Shown here piece after piece: positions 49,519 through 59,800 of a DNA stretch of 64,000 nucleotides (the first letter of the stretch is position 1; every line of letters begins with the position of its first letter). A model generated the notes under the pieces. The model saw nothing but the letters and a program-made list of their open reading frames with translations, did not search any database and was not told the origin of the DNA. The position numbers were made by a program, and so were the translations under genes. Source of the DNA: an uncultured Alteromonadaceae bacterium (GTDB taxonomy: Bacteria; Pseudomonadota; Gammaproteobacteria; Enterobacterales; Alteromonadaceae); NCBI GenBank assembly GCA_913056495.1, contig CAJXMO010000013.1, forward strand, positions 1 through 64,000, read 5' to 3'.

Positions 49519-50709
49519 TCAGTTTATATCTGAGGTTAACCACTTTATGGCATCCGGAAATCGCTTTGACCAGTCCTGCTCGCAGTGACGTCCTTGAGGG
49601 TCTTTAACCAGTTTCAACATGACATTATCGCCCTGATAAGCCTGGCTTAACTGGCTGGATAAGCTTTCAATTCTTGAAAAATCGCCATACTCCACTTTTC
49701 CAATATCAAAATAAATTTTTGTCCCACTCAGGTGTTTGCCTTTCAAAGCTTCAAATAACACATTTTTACCTTCCGCATTGTAAATATCTAAGGCTGGTGA
49801 GAAAGCCGCAACAAACTTAAAAATATCATGGTGTTCAATGGCGGAATAAAGCGCCATTAAACCACCTAATGAGCTTCCAGCCAGACCGCTTTGCAAAACC
49901 TGAGTTCTAAATTTTTGATCAATAACAGGTTTCAGTGTATCCCGGATAAAAGCCATTGTGTGTTTACCTTTACCTTCAACAGGCTCTGAATTTCGATTAA
50001 CAAAATCCCACGGATTATATTCCTGACACCTGTCTTTACCGTTAGGAATGGCGACTACAATTAGATCAGCAGCACTTTGATTTTGATACATCTGAGAAAG
50101 TATTTCGTCGACTCTCCACTCATCACTATAAGCGGTTTGGGCATCAAATACATTCTGTCCGTCCAGCATATATAAAACCGGGTATCTGAGTGTCGTATCC
50201 GTTTTATACGAAGGCGGTAAAAATACCAAAATATCTGCTGACCTTTGTAATTGTGGCATCTGAAACTGGCTAAGTGTTTCAATGTGTCCAGTCAGACTGG
50301 ATTCTGTCAACAAGCGAGGCGGATCGGTTTTCCATGCTGGAATATCGGCCGATACTGATACCTGAGCACTGTCTAATTGCTGAAAATAAGTACACAAACT
50401 TTTACCTTGCTCTGATGCCGGTAGTTGCTGCCAGTCTTTATTTTTAACAAAAGTAAAATGCAGTGAAGTTTCTGTCGTTGATATCCAGGTTACTAGCTTG
50501 CCATTTTCCAGTGTCAGTTTATTGGCCATTGGTCCGTTTAACGCCCAGTCATTAAAATCTCCGACCAAATGCACAGTATCTTTTGCGTCATAACCCTGTG
50601 GCGGACTAACCATAAATTTAATCTGCTGAGCATATAAATTTGCAGATAACATGATTAGGCTCAGCAAAGCTGTACTGCTTTTTATTAAACAATCCATTTG
50701 TTTCATCAT
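49519..50709 (-). CDS. secreted alpha/beta-hydrolase esterase with N-terminal glycogen-binding-like module
   Basis: A 396-residue exported protein with a signal peptide (about 1-27, ending NLYAQ). Residues about 28-110 form an E-set/CBM48-like module (VHLVGDFNDWALNG). Residues about 130-396 are an esterase of the Fes/esterase-D type. The nucleophile is Ser280 in AGSSLGG, and a C-terminal GRHCEQDW carries the probable catalytic His. It lies among starch-degrading genes, which fits a carbohydrate esterase acting near bound glucan; the substrate is inferred. AGGAATA precedes the first ATG. Confidence 0.83.
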   Translation of the reverse strand: MMKQMDCLIKSSTALLSLIMLSANLYAQQIKFMVSPPQGYDAKDTVHLVGDFNDWALNGPMANKLTLENGKLVTWISTTETSLHFTFVKNKDWQQLPASEQGKSLCTYFQQLDSAQVSVSADIPAWKTDPPRLLTESSLTGHIETLSQFQMPQLQRSADILVFLPPSYKTDTTLRYPVLYMLDGQNVFDAQTAYSDEWRVDEILSQMYQNQSAADLIVVAIPNGKDRCQEYNPWDFVNRNSEPVEGKGKHTMAFIRDTLKPVIDQKFRTQVLQSGLAGSSLGGLMALYSAIEHHDIFKFVAAFSPALDIYNAEGKNVLFEALKGKHLSGTKIYFDIGKVEYGDFSRIESLSSQLSQAYQGDNVMLKLVKDPQGRHCEQDWSKRFPDAIKWLTSDIN

Positions 50710-50741
50710 TATTCCTGTAGCAACGCATTTAAGCTTATTTT

Positions 50742-51158
50742 TTAATTCGAAACTCTGACTTTGGGCTTCAGCTCTATCGTATTGCCGTCGGGATCACTCA
50801 GGTAAACGGATAACCCAAAGCCCTGCGCGCCATAACGGTTTGCAGGCTCAGAGTAAGCGACTTTCTTTTCAGTTAAAAACTGACAAATCTCGGTTATCGA
50901 ATCGGCCTGGATTTGCAGACAAAAATGATCCAGATTCAAACTGTCCGGATCCGGCGGATTTTTCACCATTTGTCCTAGCTGACTGTCACAGTCAACCAGG
51001 TCAATCAAAGCATTACCCGCCCTGAGCTGAGTTAAACCCAGTTCAGGTGTTGTCTCCCGCTCCACCTGACAGCCCAGAATGTCGCAATAAAAAGCCAACA
51101 TGGCGTTAAGACGAGTGGTTCGTAAAACAATGTGGTCTATGCCTGCAATATCTAACAT
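50742..51158 (-). CDS. VOC-superfamily (glyoxalase-like) protein
   Basis: A 138-residue protein of the vicinal-oxygen-chelate fold with two beta-alpha-beta-beta-beta repeats: GIDHIVLRT, LNLDHFCLQI, and the final DPDGNTIELKP. Metal-ligand positions (His, His, Glu) are visible. The substrate is unknown. GAGGGAG precedes the ATG, and it lies between the GH31 and esterase genes with short gaps, so it is probably co-transcribed. Confidence 0.87.
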   Translation of the reverse strand: MLDIAGIDHIVLRTTRLNAMLAFYCDILGCQVERETTPELGLTQLRAGNALIDLVDCDSQLGQMVKNPPDPDSLNLDHFCLQIQADSITEICQFLTEKKVAYSEPANRYGAQGFGLSVYLSDPDGNTIELKPKVRVSN

Positions 51159-51184
51159 GGTGTTTCTCCCTCAAGACGGTTTCA

Positions 51185-53650
51185 CTACTGTTCAATCAAA
51201 ACAGAAACCGAATCCTCTGGCCAGCTAAATTTAACCCATAACTGGCCGGTTTGGGGGTTATACCAGCCACCAGCAGCGGATTTTTGGTATGCTGCGTAGG
51301 TCAGAGACAAATTCAATTTCTGACCATTTACTTCAATACGATTCGGCGCAACCGCCTGATGAATGACCAAGTCCACTAATCGTTCAGCCGGCATGCCGGA
51401 ATAAGCGCTATGACCGATTTCGCGTTCAAACTGAAAAGCAATGTGTTGTTGCGATGTTTTTGCATTTAAATAGAGTTTTTCGTATGCACCTTTTTCAAAA
51501 GCATTCGGGGTTTGACCATCATCTTCATAAATATAGCTGCTAGCTGTTTTGATGCTTTCATCATGGTAATAATGCAGTCTTAACTGTTTAGAATCATAGT
51601 TTGCTGCATTATTGACTTCATTGAGCATAGGGACAAAAGCACCCGCTTTAACAAATACAGGAATGTTCTCTAAATTAACGGCTATTTGATGTGGCTGACC
51701 GCCTTCGAACTTGTGATCACTGAAAAAGTCGAACCAGATACCAGCAGGCAAATTCACCTGTTTTTGCTGAACGCCTTCATTCATAATAGGCGAAACAAAA
51801 AATGCATCGCCCCATAAATAGTCATAGCGATCATCCATATCTTGTTTCATACCCGTTTTATAAAACACAGGCTGCATTAAAGCTTTACCGGTTTGTGAGT
51901 TTTCAAACGCCATTGTGTATAAATACGGCATTAACTGATAACGCAAGTTAACCGACTGACGAATGATATTTTGCACTTGCTCAGAATGAAATACAGGTTC
52001 AGGTGCGACTGCGTCCTGTGCATGTGGGCGATAAATTGGCTGAAATACGCCGTACTGAAGCCAACGAATATAAAGTTCTTCGTCCCAATTATCACCGGCA
52101 AATCCACCTAAATCTGAGTGAGTATAAGCGAGTCCGAACAAGCTCATTTGCAGAGATAATTCAACCTGAGGTTTTAAACCGTCCCATGAGCGACTGACAT
52201 CTCCGGTCCAGGGTAAAATGCCGTAACGTTGTGAACCGGCAAACCCCGAACGCATTAAAATAAAAGGACGCTTATCCAAAAAGGCTTGAGTCTGATTTTG
52301 AAACAAGGTTTTTGCCCATTCATGTCCATAAACATTATGAATGGCATCGGCTGATACCAACTTGCCATTCACTAAATGCAGCGCATCTGCCGGGTGCACT
52401 TCTGGTTCACCTAAATCGCCCCACCAACCCGCAACCCCTTGCTGCATTAAATCCTGATAAATTTGCCAGAACCAACTTTTGGCTTGCGGTTTGAAAATAT
52501 CGATAATTCCGGTGTGCCCAAAGAAAAAATCGAAGGTTTTTACCTCACCACTTTCTGTTTTGGCCAAAACGTCCTGAGCATTCGCCTGCTGCCATTTTTG
52601 ACTAGTGGTTAAAACAAATGGCTCAGTAATCAAAACAGTATTAATACCATCGGCTTTAAAATCGGCCATCATTTTTTCGGGGTTAGGGAACGCGGCCTCA
52701 TCCCACGCCAAATTCCCCATATGACCTTTTACATCTTTACCAAACCAGTAGAGATCAAAAATAATCGCATCGACCGGAAATTGTTTTTCAGCAAATAATT
52801 TGAGCGTATCGCGCGCTTGCTGCTCATCCCGGTAACCAAAACGCGATGCAATATAACCCAATGCCCAGCGAGGTGGCAGAGGTTGTCTACCGGTAATTTG
52901 CGTAAACTGAGTGGTTAGGTCAGCATAGTCTTCACCAATGACAACGACATAAGATAGACTGCCTAATTCAGCTTCAAATGCGAGGATATCCGTTTTTGTT
53001 TTGCCAATATCTAACCATCCGGATGCCGGGTTATCAAATAGCAGCATATACTGCTTGCTCGAAAATACCGCAGGCAGGCCATAATTCATCTGACTTGATT
53101 CAGTGCCGTATCCATAATGAGCTCGGTTATACAAAGGCAACCTATGTCCACGGCGATCCATCCCTAATACACGCTCTCCACCACCCAGAATTTTTTCGTC
53201 TGGAGACAGCTTAAAGCGAACCCCTCTGGCTTCATGCTTTGAACCGGAACTAAACCCGCCAGCCTCCTCGAATAAAAGCTGTCCCTGCTGCCAATATTGA
53301 ATCTTTAACGGAGACTTTTGAATCACAGCGGTCAATTTGTCACTGCTGAATTTTAGCTGATTGCTCGCTTGTTCTATGCGAACCTTAACATCCGTACCTT
53401 GCTCAACCAGACTAAACGATGACGTAATCTGAGCTTTTTTATCCAACTCTGACTGAAAACTGACCTCAACCGAATAATCGGTTAAATAATCCAGTGTCAC
53501 CTGCCCTTCATCAGTTTGTATTATTAAGTTATCTCCGTTTAACTGATGCGAAATATATTCACGCGCAGTAGCAGTTTGCATAGAAAACAAAATAGCCAGC
53601 GCACTGAATAACAGGATTTGGCCAAACCGGCCGTTAAAATACATAATCAT
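51185..53650 (-). CDS. GH31 alpha-glucosidase, exported
   Basis: An 821-residue glycoside hydrolase family 31 enzyme with a signal peptide (about 1-29, ending QTATA). It has the N-terminal beta-sandwich, the catalytic barrel (about 255-590) and C-terminal sandwich domains. The nucleophile is Asp412 in WWGDLGEPE, and the acid/base is Asp484 in WTGDVSRSWDG; HSDLGGF follows. It should release glucose from maltodextrins in the periplasm. A second ATG lies two codons in, and either may be the start. Confidence 0.93.
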   Translation of the reverse strand: MIMYFNGRFGQILLFSALAILFSMQTATAREYISHQLNGDNLIIQTDEGQVTLDYLTDYSVEVSFQSELDKKAQITSSFSLVEQGTDVKVRIEQASNQLKFSSDKLTAVIQKSPLKIQYWQQGQLLFEEAGGFSSGSKHEARGVRFKLSPDEKILGGGERVLGMDRRGHRLPLYNRAHYGYGTESSQMNYGLPAVFSSKQYMLLFDNPASGWLDIGKTKTDILAFEAELGSLSYVVVIGEDYADLTTQFTQITGRQPLPPRWALGYIASRFGYRDEQQARDTLKLFAEKQFPVDAIIFDLYWFGKDVKGHMGNLAWDEAAFPNPEKMMADFKADGINTVLITEPFVLTTSQKWQQANAQDVLAKTESGEVKTFDFFFGHTGIIDIFKPQAKSWFWQIYQDLMQQGVAGWWGDLGEPEVHPADALHLVNGKLVSADAIHNVYGHEWAKTLFQNQTQAFLDKRPFILMRSGFAGSQRYGILPWTGDVSRSWDGLKPQVELSLQMSLFGLAYTHSDLGGFAGDNWDEELYIRWLQYGVFQPIYRPHAQDAVAPEPVFHSEQVQNIIRQSVNLRYQLMPYLYTMAFENSQTGKALMQPVFYKTGMKQDMDDRYDYLWGDAFFVSPIMNEGVQQKQVNLPAGIWFDFFSDHKFEGGQPHQIAVNLENIPVFVKAGAFVPMLNEVNNAANYDSKQLRLHYYHDESIKTASSYIYEDDGQTPNAFEKGAYEKLYLNAKTSQQHIAFQFEREIGHSAYSGMPAERLVDLVIHQAVAPNRIEVNGQKLNLSLTYAAYQKSAAGGWYNPQTGQLWVKFSWPEDSVSVLIEQ

Positions 53651-53806
53651 ATTGGCAATTGCCTATCAAAACAAAAAAGAAAAAAGGTTTAAATAAAAAG
53701 CAAAGTGGGATATTTGCAATGTTTTGCTTTTATCCACTTCGCGCTATAGGGCAAAATCATACTTGAACAATTTTCATACAATAATTAAGGGGGAGCCAGT
53801 TCTAAT

Positions 53807-55732
53807 TTACAAATCGCGTTGCAAGACCAAAGACTGTAAACCTGCGAGTTGAATCTGAATACGGCCCAATCCATTTTTGACCTTGAGCGTTGCAGATACC
53901 TGATGATAAAGCTGGTCGATAAACTTATATTGACCGTCCGTTAGCTCCATATCGGTAATCGTTTGCTGAGGTATAATTAACTCAATTTCTGTGGTTGGTT
54001 GAGTTGAAAAGTTGCTGATCACCAGCAAATGTTCAGAATCACTGAATCGTGCAAATGCAAACTGTCTGTCCGTATATTCAGAATTAGCAGAGCGGTTTAT
54101 TTCATGTAAGTCAGCATAGCCACCCAACACAGCCTGGCTGTTTTTTGTAAAGGTTAATAATCTTTGATAAAAATCACGTAACTGAACTTCTTTATCCGAT
54201 AACTGGCCACCGTCAAACTGGCCTTCATTCATCCATCGCTGGTGAGCAGGGACACCGGCATAATCAAAAATAGTCGTACGACTGGGATCGCCAAAGCCGG
54301 TTTCTTCACTGCCGTCTTCACCGACTTCCTGACCAAAATAAATCATCACAGGAGACGTACTGATTAAACTGGAAACCACCATTGCAGGTTTGCCTTTATC
54401 AGCATCGCCTGCAAACTCGGGACTGGCGATGCGCTGCTCATCATGATTATCTAAAAAATGTAATAAGTGATGCTCAATATCAGCAAAACGGTTTTGAATA
54501 GACACTAAATTGTCCGCACCCGCTTTGCCTTGCATCAGAGGTTTTAACGTGTCGTAGAAATCGACTTTATCGTATAAATAATCCATTTTTCCCAAGCGAA
54601 TATAATCACGATAGGCTTTAGGGTTATAAATTTCCGCCAATAAAAAAGCATCCGGATTGGCCATTTTTATAGCTGAGTTCATATAGCTCCAAAATTCAAC
54701 CGGCACCATTTCTGCCATATCAAACCTGAAACCATCTACCCCTTTTTTTGTCCAGTATAAAGCGATATCTTTAAATTTGATCCAGGAATCCGGAACCGCC
54801 TGAGTTTGCCAGAACGCATAGTGCGCCTGATAGTTTTTATCTGCAAACCCTGCCGGCAAATTAGCAAAATCACGCGTACCGTCCGGTCTGATTCCATAGT
54901 TCACTTTTACAGTTTCGTACCAGTCATTAAAATCCGGCTGAGACTGACGCGAACCATTGCCCGTCCATTTGGCCGGTGATTCATTAAATTTGCCATCAGC
55001 CAACGGATGCGCTTCCCCGCCAAGTGGTTGATAACCATTTTTTGCTTGCGGTACTTTAAAATCTTCACCGACCACATAATAAAAATTATTGTCCCTTGCA
55101 TACGCAACCCAAGTATCATCCTGCGCACCAAAGTCTTCAACCCCATCCGGCTTGGCAATAGAGTGGTAATTCCGAGCTAGATGATTGGGTACTATATCAA
55201 TCAGTACTTTCATTCCCTGATTATGAGTGCGCTCAATCAGAGCTTCAAATTCGGCAAGACGATTGGCCGGATCTTCCGCCAGATCAGGATTTACCGAATA
55301 ATAATCTTTAACCGCATAAGGAGAACCGGCACGGCCTTTGACCACATCAGGGTCATCCAGGCTGATACCATAATCGGTATAATCGTTAATCACAGCATGA
55401 TGCGGCACCCCTGTGTACCAGATATGGGTAATGCCCAGTTGCTTAATTTCAGATAAAGCTTTGTCTGTAAAATAGTTAAATTTACCTACTCCGTTTTCTG
55501 CGATCGTGCCCCAGGGTTTGTTAGTAGTATTGGTATTACCGAATAACCGTGTGAAGACCTGGTAAACCAGATACTTTTCTTTTTTATCCGGTTGCGCATG
55601 ACTGACGTCGCTTAAATTCGCAGTGGGTTGATTCATTCGGACTCGCGACAGTGTTTGATTATTTGCACATGAAGTTAAGGCTAGCACACTGCTCAATAAA
55701 GTAAGGGGTACAACTTGGTTTAATAAATTCAT
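53807..55732 (-). CDS. GH13 alpha-amylase lipoprotein
   Basis: A 641-residue alpha-amylase with the lipobox ALTSC (Cys22), so probably anchored in the outer membrane. The four GH13 regions are intact: DIVPNH, GFRFDMAEM (nucleophile Asp338), LLAEIYNP (acid/base Glu) and FLDNHDEQR (transition-state Asp). A beta-sandwich C-domain follows (about 550-640). It is located between pullulanase and GH31 genes in the starch locus. It should cut alpha-1,4 links of starch at the cell surface or in the periplasm. Confidence 0.93.
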   Translation of the reverse strand: MNLLNQVVPLTLLSSVLALTSCANNQTLSRVRMNQPTANLSDVSHAQPDKKEKYLVYQVFTRLFGNTNTTNKPWGTIAENGVGKFNYFTDKALSEIKQLGITHIWYTGVPHHAVINDYTDYGISLDDPDVVKGRAGSPYAVKDYYSVNPDLAEDPANRLAEFEALIERTHNQGMKVLIDIVPNHLARNYHSIAKPDGVEDFGAQDDTWVAYARDNNFYYVVGEDFKVPQAKNGYQPLGGEAHPLADGKFNESPAKWTGNGSRQSQPDFNDWYETVKVNYGIRPDGTRDFANLPAGFADKNYQAHYAFWQTQAVPDSWIKFKDIALYWTKKGVDGFRFDMAEMVPVEFWSYMNSAIKMANPDAFLLAEIYNPKAYRDYIRLGKMDYLYDKVDFYDTLKPLMQGKAGADNLVSIQNRFADIEHHLLHFLDNHDEQRIASPEFAGDADKGKPAMVVSSLISTSPVMIYFGQEVGEDGSEETGFGDPSRTTIFDYAGVPAHQRWMNEGQFDGGQLSDKEVQLRDFYQRLLTFTKNSQAVLGGYADLHEINRSANSEYTDRQFAFARFSDSEHLLVISNFSTQPTTEIELIIPQQTITDMELTDGQYKFIDQLYHQVSATLKVKNGLGRIQIQLAGLQSLVLQRDL

Positions 55733-55786
55733 AAATAAAATGCTTTGCTAATGAAGTATTGTTTATAGAGAAAAAGACAAACCAAT

Positions 55787-55808
55787 AAAGCCGCCTTACG
55801 GCGGCTTT
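55787..55808 (-). terminator. hairpin between pullulanase and amylase genes
   Basis: AAAGCCGCC (55787-55795), a 4-base loop and GGCGGCTTT (55800-55808) lie 11 bases past the pullulanase stop. Reading leftward, TTTATTGG follows, so it may be a partial terminator that lowers expression of downstream genes or a stabilising hairpin. Confidence 0.7.
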
Positions 55809-55818
55809 ATCAGGCTCA

Positions 55819-56830
55819 TTAAGGTAATAAACTCAGATTGAGTGTTGGACTCGAACCGTCCGGACCTGTGACTAAAAATCGATAGGTACCAGACTCTGCA
55901 GCGTTAAACGTCAGGTTTGCACCTTTAAACACTAACGCCTCATCCGTGCCTGCCTCAACCTCAGCCACATCTTCTGATACAGCACCTAAGTCAACCGTTG
56001 ACCAGTCAGCTGATGCGATTTTAAATTGGTAATCGCCAGCGCTCAGTTCTAAATCAATTGAATAGCTACCATCTCCGTTGTAGCTCAGTAAATCAGACTC
56101 TCCCCAACTATTCATACTGCCACGAATATAAACCTGGGTATCCGCAAAAAATTCCGCTGTAAATACACGTAACTTAGGCTGCAAATCCGTCATATCAAAA
56201 ATAAAAACTAAGTCAGCATCTTCAGCTAAAATCAGGCTCAAGTTATCATTGCTTTGCGCCAGATGACTGGTTACCCCCAACGCCACTTGTGTCATATCAG
56301 CCGATTCAGCGCCATAGTTGACCGTACTCCAATCCGCCGATGCGATTTTAAAGCCATAAGTACCCGCGACTAAACTCGTGCTAAAGGTGTAAATACGACC
56401 GCCTTCATAGGTAAAGGCATCTGATTCTCCCCAGCCATTCATATCGCCTCGTAACAATACGCTGGTCCCGACAAAAGGCTCTTCATTGACAATATTCAGC
56501 ACAGGTGCATCTTTATCTGATGCATCAAAACTAAAGATATAGGTTGCATCCATATCAGGGGTAAAGCTCAGGTTGCCAGAGTCACCACCTGCGGTCAGCG
56601 TTTTATTTGTATCTAGGGTTACCGTACCATCAGTGCCATTTTCAGTACCAAAATTAACGGTTGCCCAGTCTGCATCCGCAAATTTAAAGCCATAAGTTTG
56701 CCCGGCATTTAAGCTAACAGCGACCTGATAAATTCCATTTCCTTTATATTCAGTCGGGGTATCATTGCTCCACCCATTCATATCCCCTTTTAAGTAAACA
56801 AGCGTGTCACCAAATGGCACAACATCCGGC
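55819..56830 (-). repeat. three tandem X25-like starch-binding repeats
   Basis: The C-terminal third-of-a-kilobase unit is present three times in the pullulanase. Each unit starts with a GDMNGW-type motif (GDMNGWSND, GDMNGWGES, GSMNSWGES) and later has GFKFADADWATVNFG, GFKIASADWSTVNYG or QFKIASADWSTVDLG. The units are about 110 residues each. They resemble the X25/SusE-F-like alpha-glucan-binding modules. Confidence 0.85.
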
Positions 56831-59800
56831 ACCCCCTGAGTTGCCTGTGCCGATAAACCGGTTCCCTGAGCATCACCTTGAGGCTTAACAAATACCGCCG
56901 TGGTTAAAGCCGGAACATTAAAAGTCCCCTCACCTTCACCTTGACTGAATGACGCACCGGCTACAACAGAATCGACCGAGCTTTGTAAAATACTATGCAA
57001 CTCAAACCCTTCAGCAGTTGCCACAGTGTGGTTTTGTTCATTGGATGTGCCATTAATCACAACCACCAAAGCATCCAGATTCGGGTCTAAATCTGCCCAG
57101 TCGGTGCCATCATCAATGCTCATTACGATTAAGCCTTGAGTTTGACGACTCCCTATATTATGAAAACCAACTCGGTCAATAATATCCTGAGCATTGGTTA
57201 AGCGTAATAATGGTGTCTGACTGCGAATTTGTAAAAACTCAGTAAATACATCAGAACTCATCTGTAGTTCCATGCTTTCAGGCTTAGCAACGGAATACAA
57301 AAGCTGCGCAATTTGTTCCCACTTGGCTTCATTTTTCTCAGCCGGTGGTAAACCTATGTTCCAGTTATGTTGCTGCATGGATAAATCAATATAATTGAAC
57401 CAGTCACCCGAATTATAACTGTCTCTATCCATGGATTTTGAGCGCATTAAGTCAACGCCCAATTGGAAGAAAGGAATGCCCTGACTTAATACAGGAATAC
57501 TCGCAGCTATGTTATGCGCCCGCACCCGCTCATCCAAGCTATAACTGGCAGGCAAACCATATTGGAGTTGATCCCACAAGGTTTCATTGTCATGTTTGGA
57601 TACATAATTAATGATGTCGGCCGGGTCTTTTGCATAGCTGGCTCGCGCAAAACTACTACCGGTTGCGACACTGCCCAGATTCCCCATTAACGGAAAGTCA
57701 GCTAACGTGCCGGCAAGCCCTAAACGAATATGATCTTGTGAATCTAAACTACCATCTTGCTTAAAAAGTTCTGCGTTACGAATATCATCACGAGGTCTGT
57801 CATTAAAGGTACCTATCTCTAAGCCTGCCATATTATCCTGACGAGCCTGCTCAAATAATCTGTCGTTTTGCACATCGCCGCCAAAATTCCAACCTTCACC
57901 ATAAAAGTAAGTATCAGAATCAATTGCAGCAACCATTTCCCGTGCTTCCAGTATGGTTGATTTTGGAATATGGCCCATAATGTCAAACCGGAAACCATCA
58001 AATTTATAGGCCTCTGTCCATAGCACTAAAGAGTCTTTGATAAATTTATCAAACATCTGGTGCTCTGTTGCGGTATTGTCACAACAGCTTGAATTTTCAA
58101 CCGAACCGGTTACTTCATTGCGTCTGTGATAATAGCCCGGCACCACTTTATCAAATACAGAGTTATCCCACAGACCGGACGCACTGGTATGGTTATAAAC
58201 AACATCCAGCACAACTCGCAAACCTAAGTTATGTAGTGCCTGATTCATCTGACGCATTTCTAAAATACGTGCCACGCCATCCGGATCAGATGCATAACTA
58301 CCTTCAGGTGCATTAAAGTGATGTGGGTCATAACCCCAGTTAAAGCCGTCAATATCTTTAATTTCAGTGATTAAAGCCTGAGCCTTTTTGGGTTCATAAT
58401 CACTGGTGTAAGATGCCAGCACTTGCCACAGTGAATCTGAATTACTTTCAGTACCACAGACTGAAGCAGCTGCTTTAACTGCGCACAACTCAGCAACCGT
58501 ATTGGTTAAATCAATACGCTCACTTTCGTCTTCTTCAATCGTAGCGATATCGTTTGCCGGTAACATATGAAAATGTGTTACCCCGGCATCAGCCAAACGT
58601 TTTAAGTATTTAACCGCATTTGAATCTGTTTCAGTAAACGCCAAATATTTACCACGGTTCGCTTCAGTGACAGTTTCATCATTTATACTGAAATCACGAA
58701 TATGCCCTTCCAGTAAAACCGCATCTTCCAAATGAGTAATAGTTGGAATTGAATGTGTTTCCCAGTCCGCTGGTTTTAAATCTTCATCTTCTAAATTTAC
58801 AAACTGAGAATATTCACCATTGATTGATAAACTCACTGAATAAGGGTCTGAGGTTAATAAGGTCTCAACTTGTTTATTTACATGATGGTAAACCGTAATT
58901 TCATATTGATAAAATTGTCGGTCTAAGTCTGCTACAGCCGCTTCATATGACCAAAGACCCGAGACTTCATCAAAAGTCATTGGATGGCTGGCAACTTCAG
59001 CTTTAGCTGCATCGTACACTTTTAAATTAACTTGTGACGCAGTCGGTGCCCAGACCGAATTTTTAATCATGCCATTTTCATAGACTGTCCCTAATACAGC
59101 TTCGTCGGCATCATTTTCGCCCAGGGTATAGAGCGCATCTAACGCTTTAGCCGTTTGCACATAAGTCGCGGTTGTTGCTTCACCTTCAGCATTATAAGCG
59201 ACCGCAACCAACTGCTGTTTTACCAAAGCTTTGGCTTCATCTGCAGTTAAGTTATTGGCAAATGCAGCCCAGGCATTAATAACAGGCGCTCGGGCTTTTT
59301 GGGCATCGGTTAAATCAGTTTCTGTAAAACTCACTGTCTCGCCAGACACATTTGAATCATCATCGACACTGATATCAGCATTTGCTGAATGATGAATTTT
59401 GACTTCAACCACATCGCTGGTATCCAAGTCCCATACCAGGGTATTAGCATCAATCCAGTGGGCAGCATAATCTTCAATCGCCAGTTTCTGCTCGCCTAAA
59501 GACGGAATCGGATATTCAAATACAGATGCAACTTTTGAAAAAGTAAAATTCATCCGGACAAAATCAGGGTCATCCTGAACCAATGACATTTGCCAGTCAC
59601 TTCCACCCATTTCTTTGCCGGCGTCATCTGTGCCTATATGAATGATAAAATTAGCACAATCACTGTACCCTTCTTTTAATTCCAAAATCCAGTACGCGCC
59701 ATAAGTCGGATCTTCACCATCCGGAATCAGGCCATTATCCCAACCTGGCGCTATCGCACTTTCAGCATAAGCATCACAGGTTTCATTATTCCAGGTATGT

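Noticed and set aside
53690-53750. A-rich inverted repeats (AAAAGCAAA and TTTTGCTTTT) between the amylase and GH31 genes
   Set aside because: The stem is A/T-rich with a long loop and no T tract of note, so it is likely to be chance in A/T-rich DNA.
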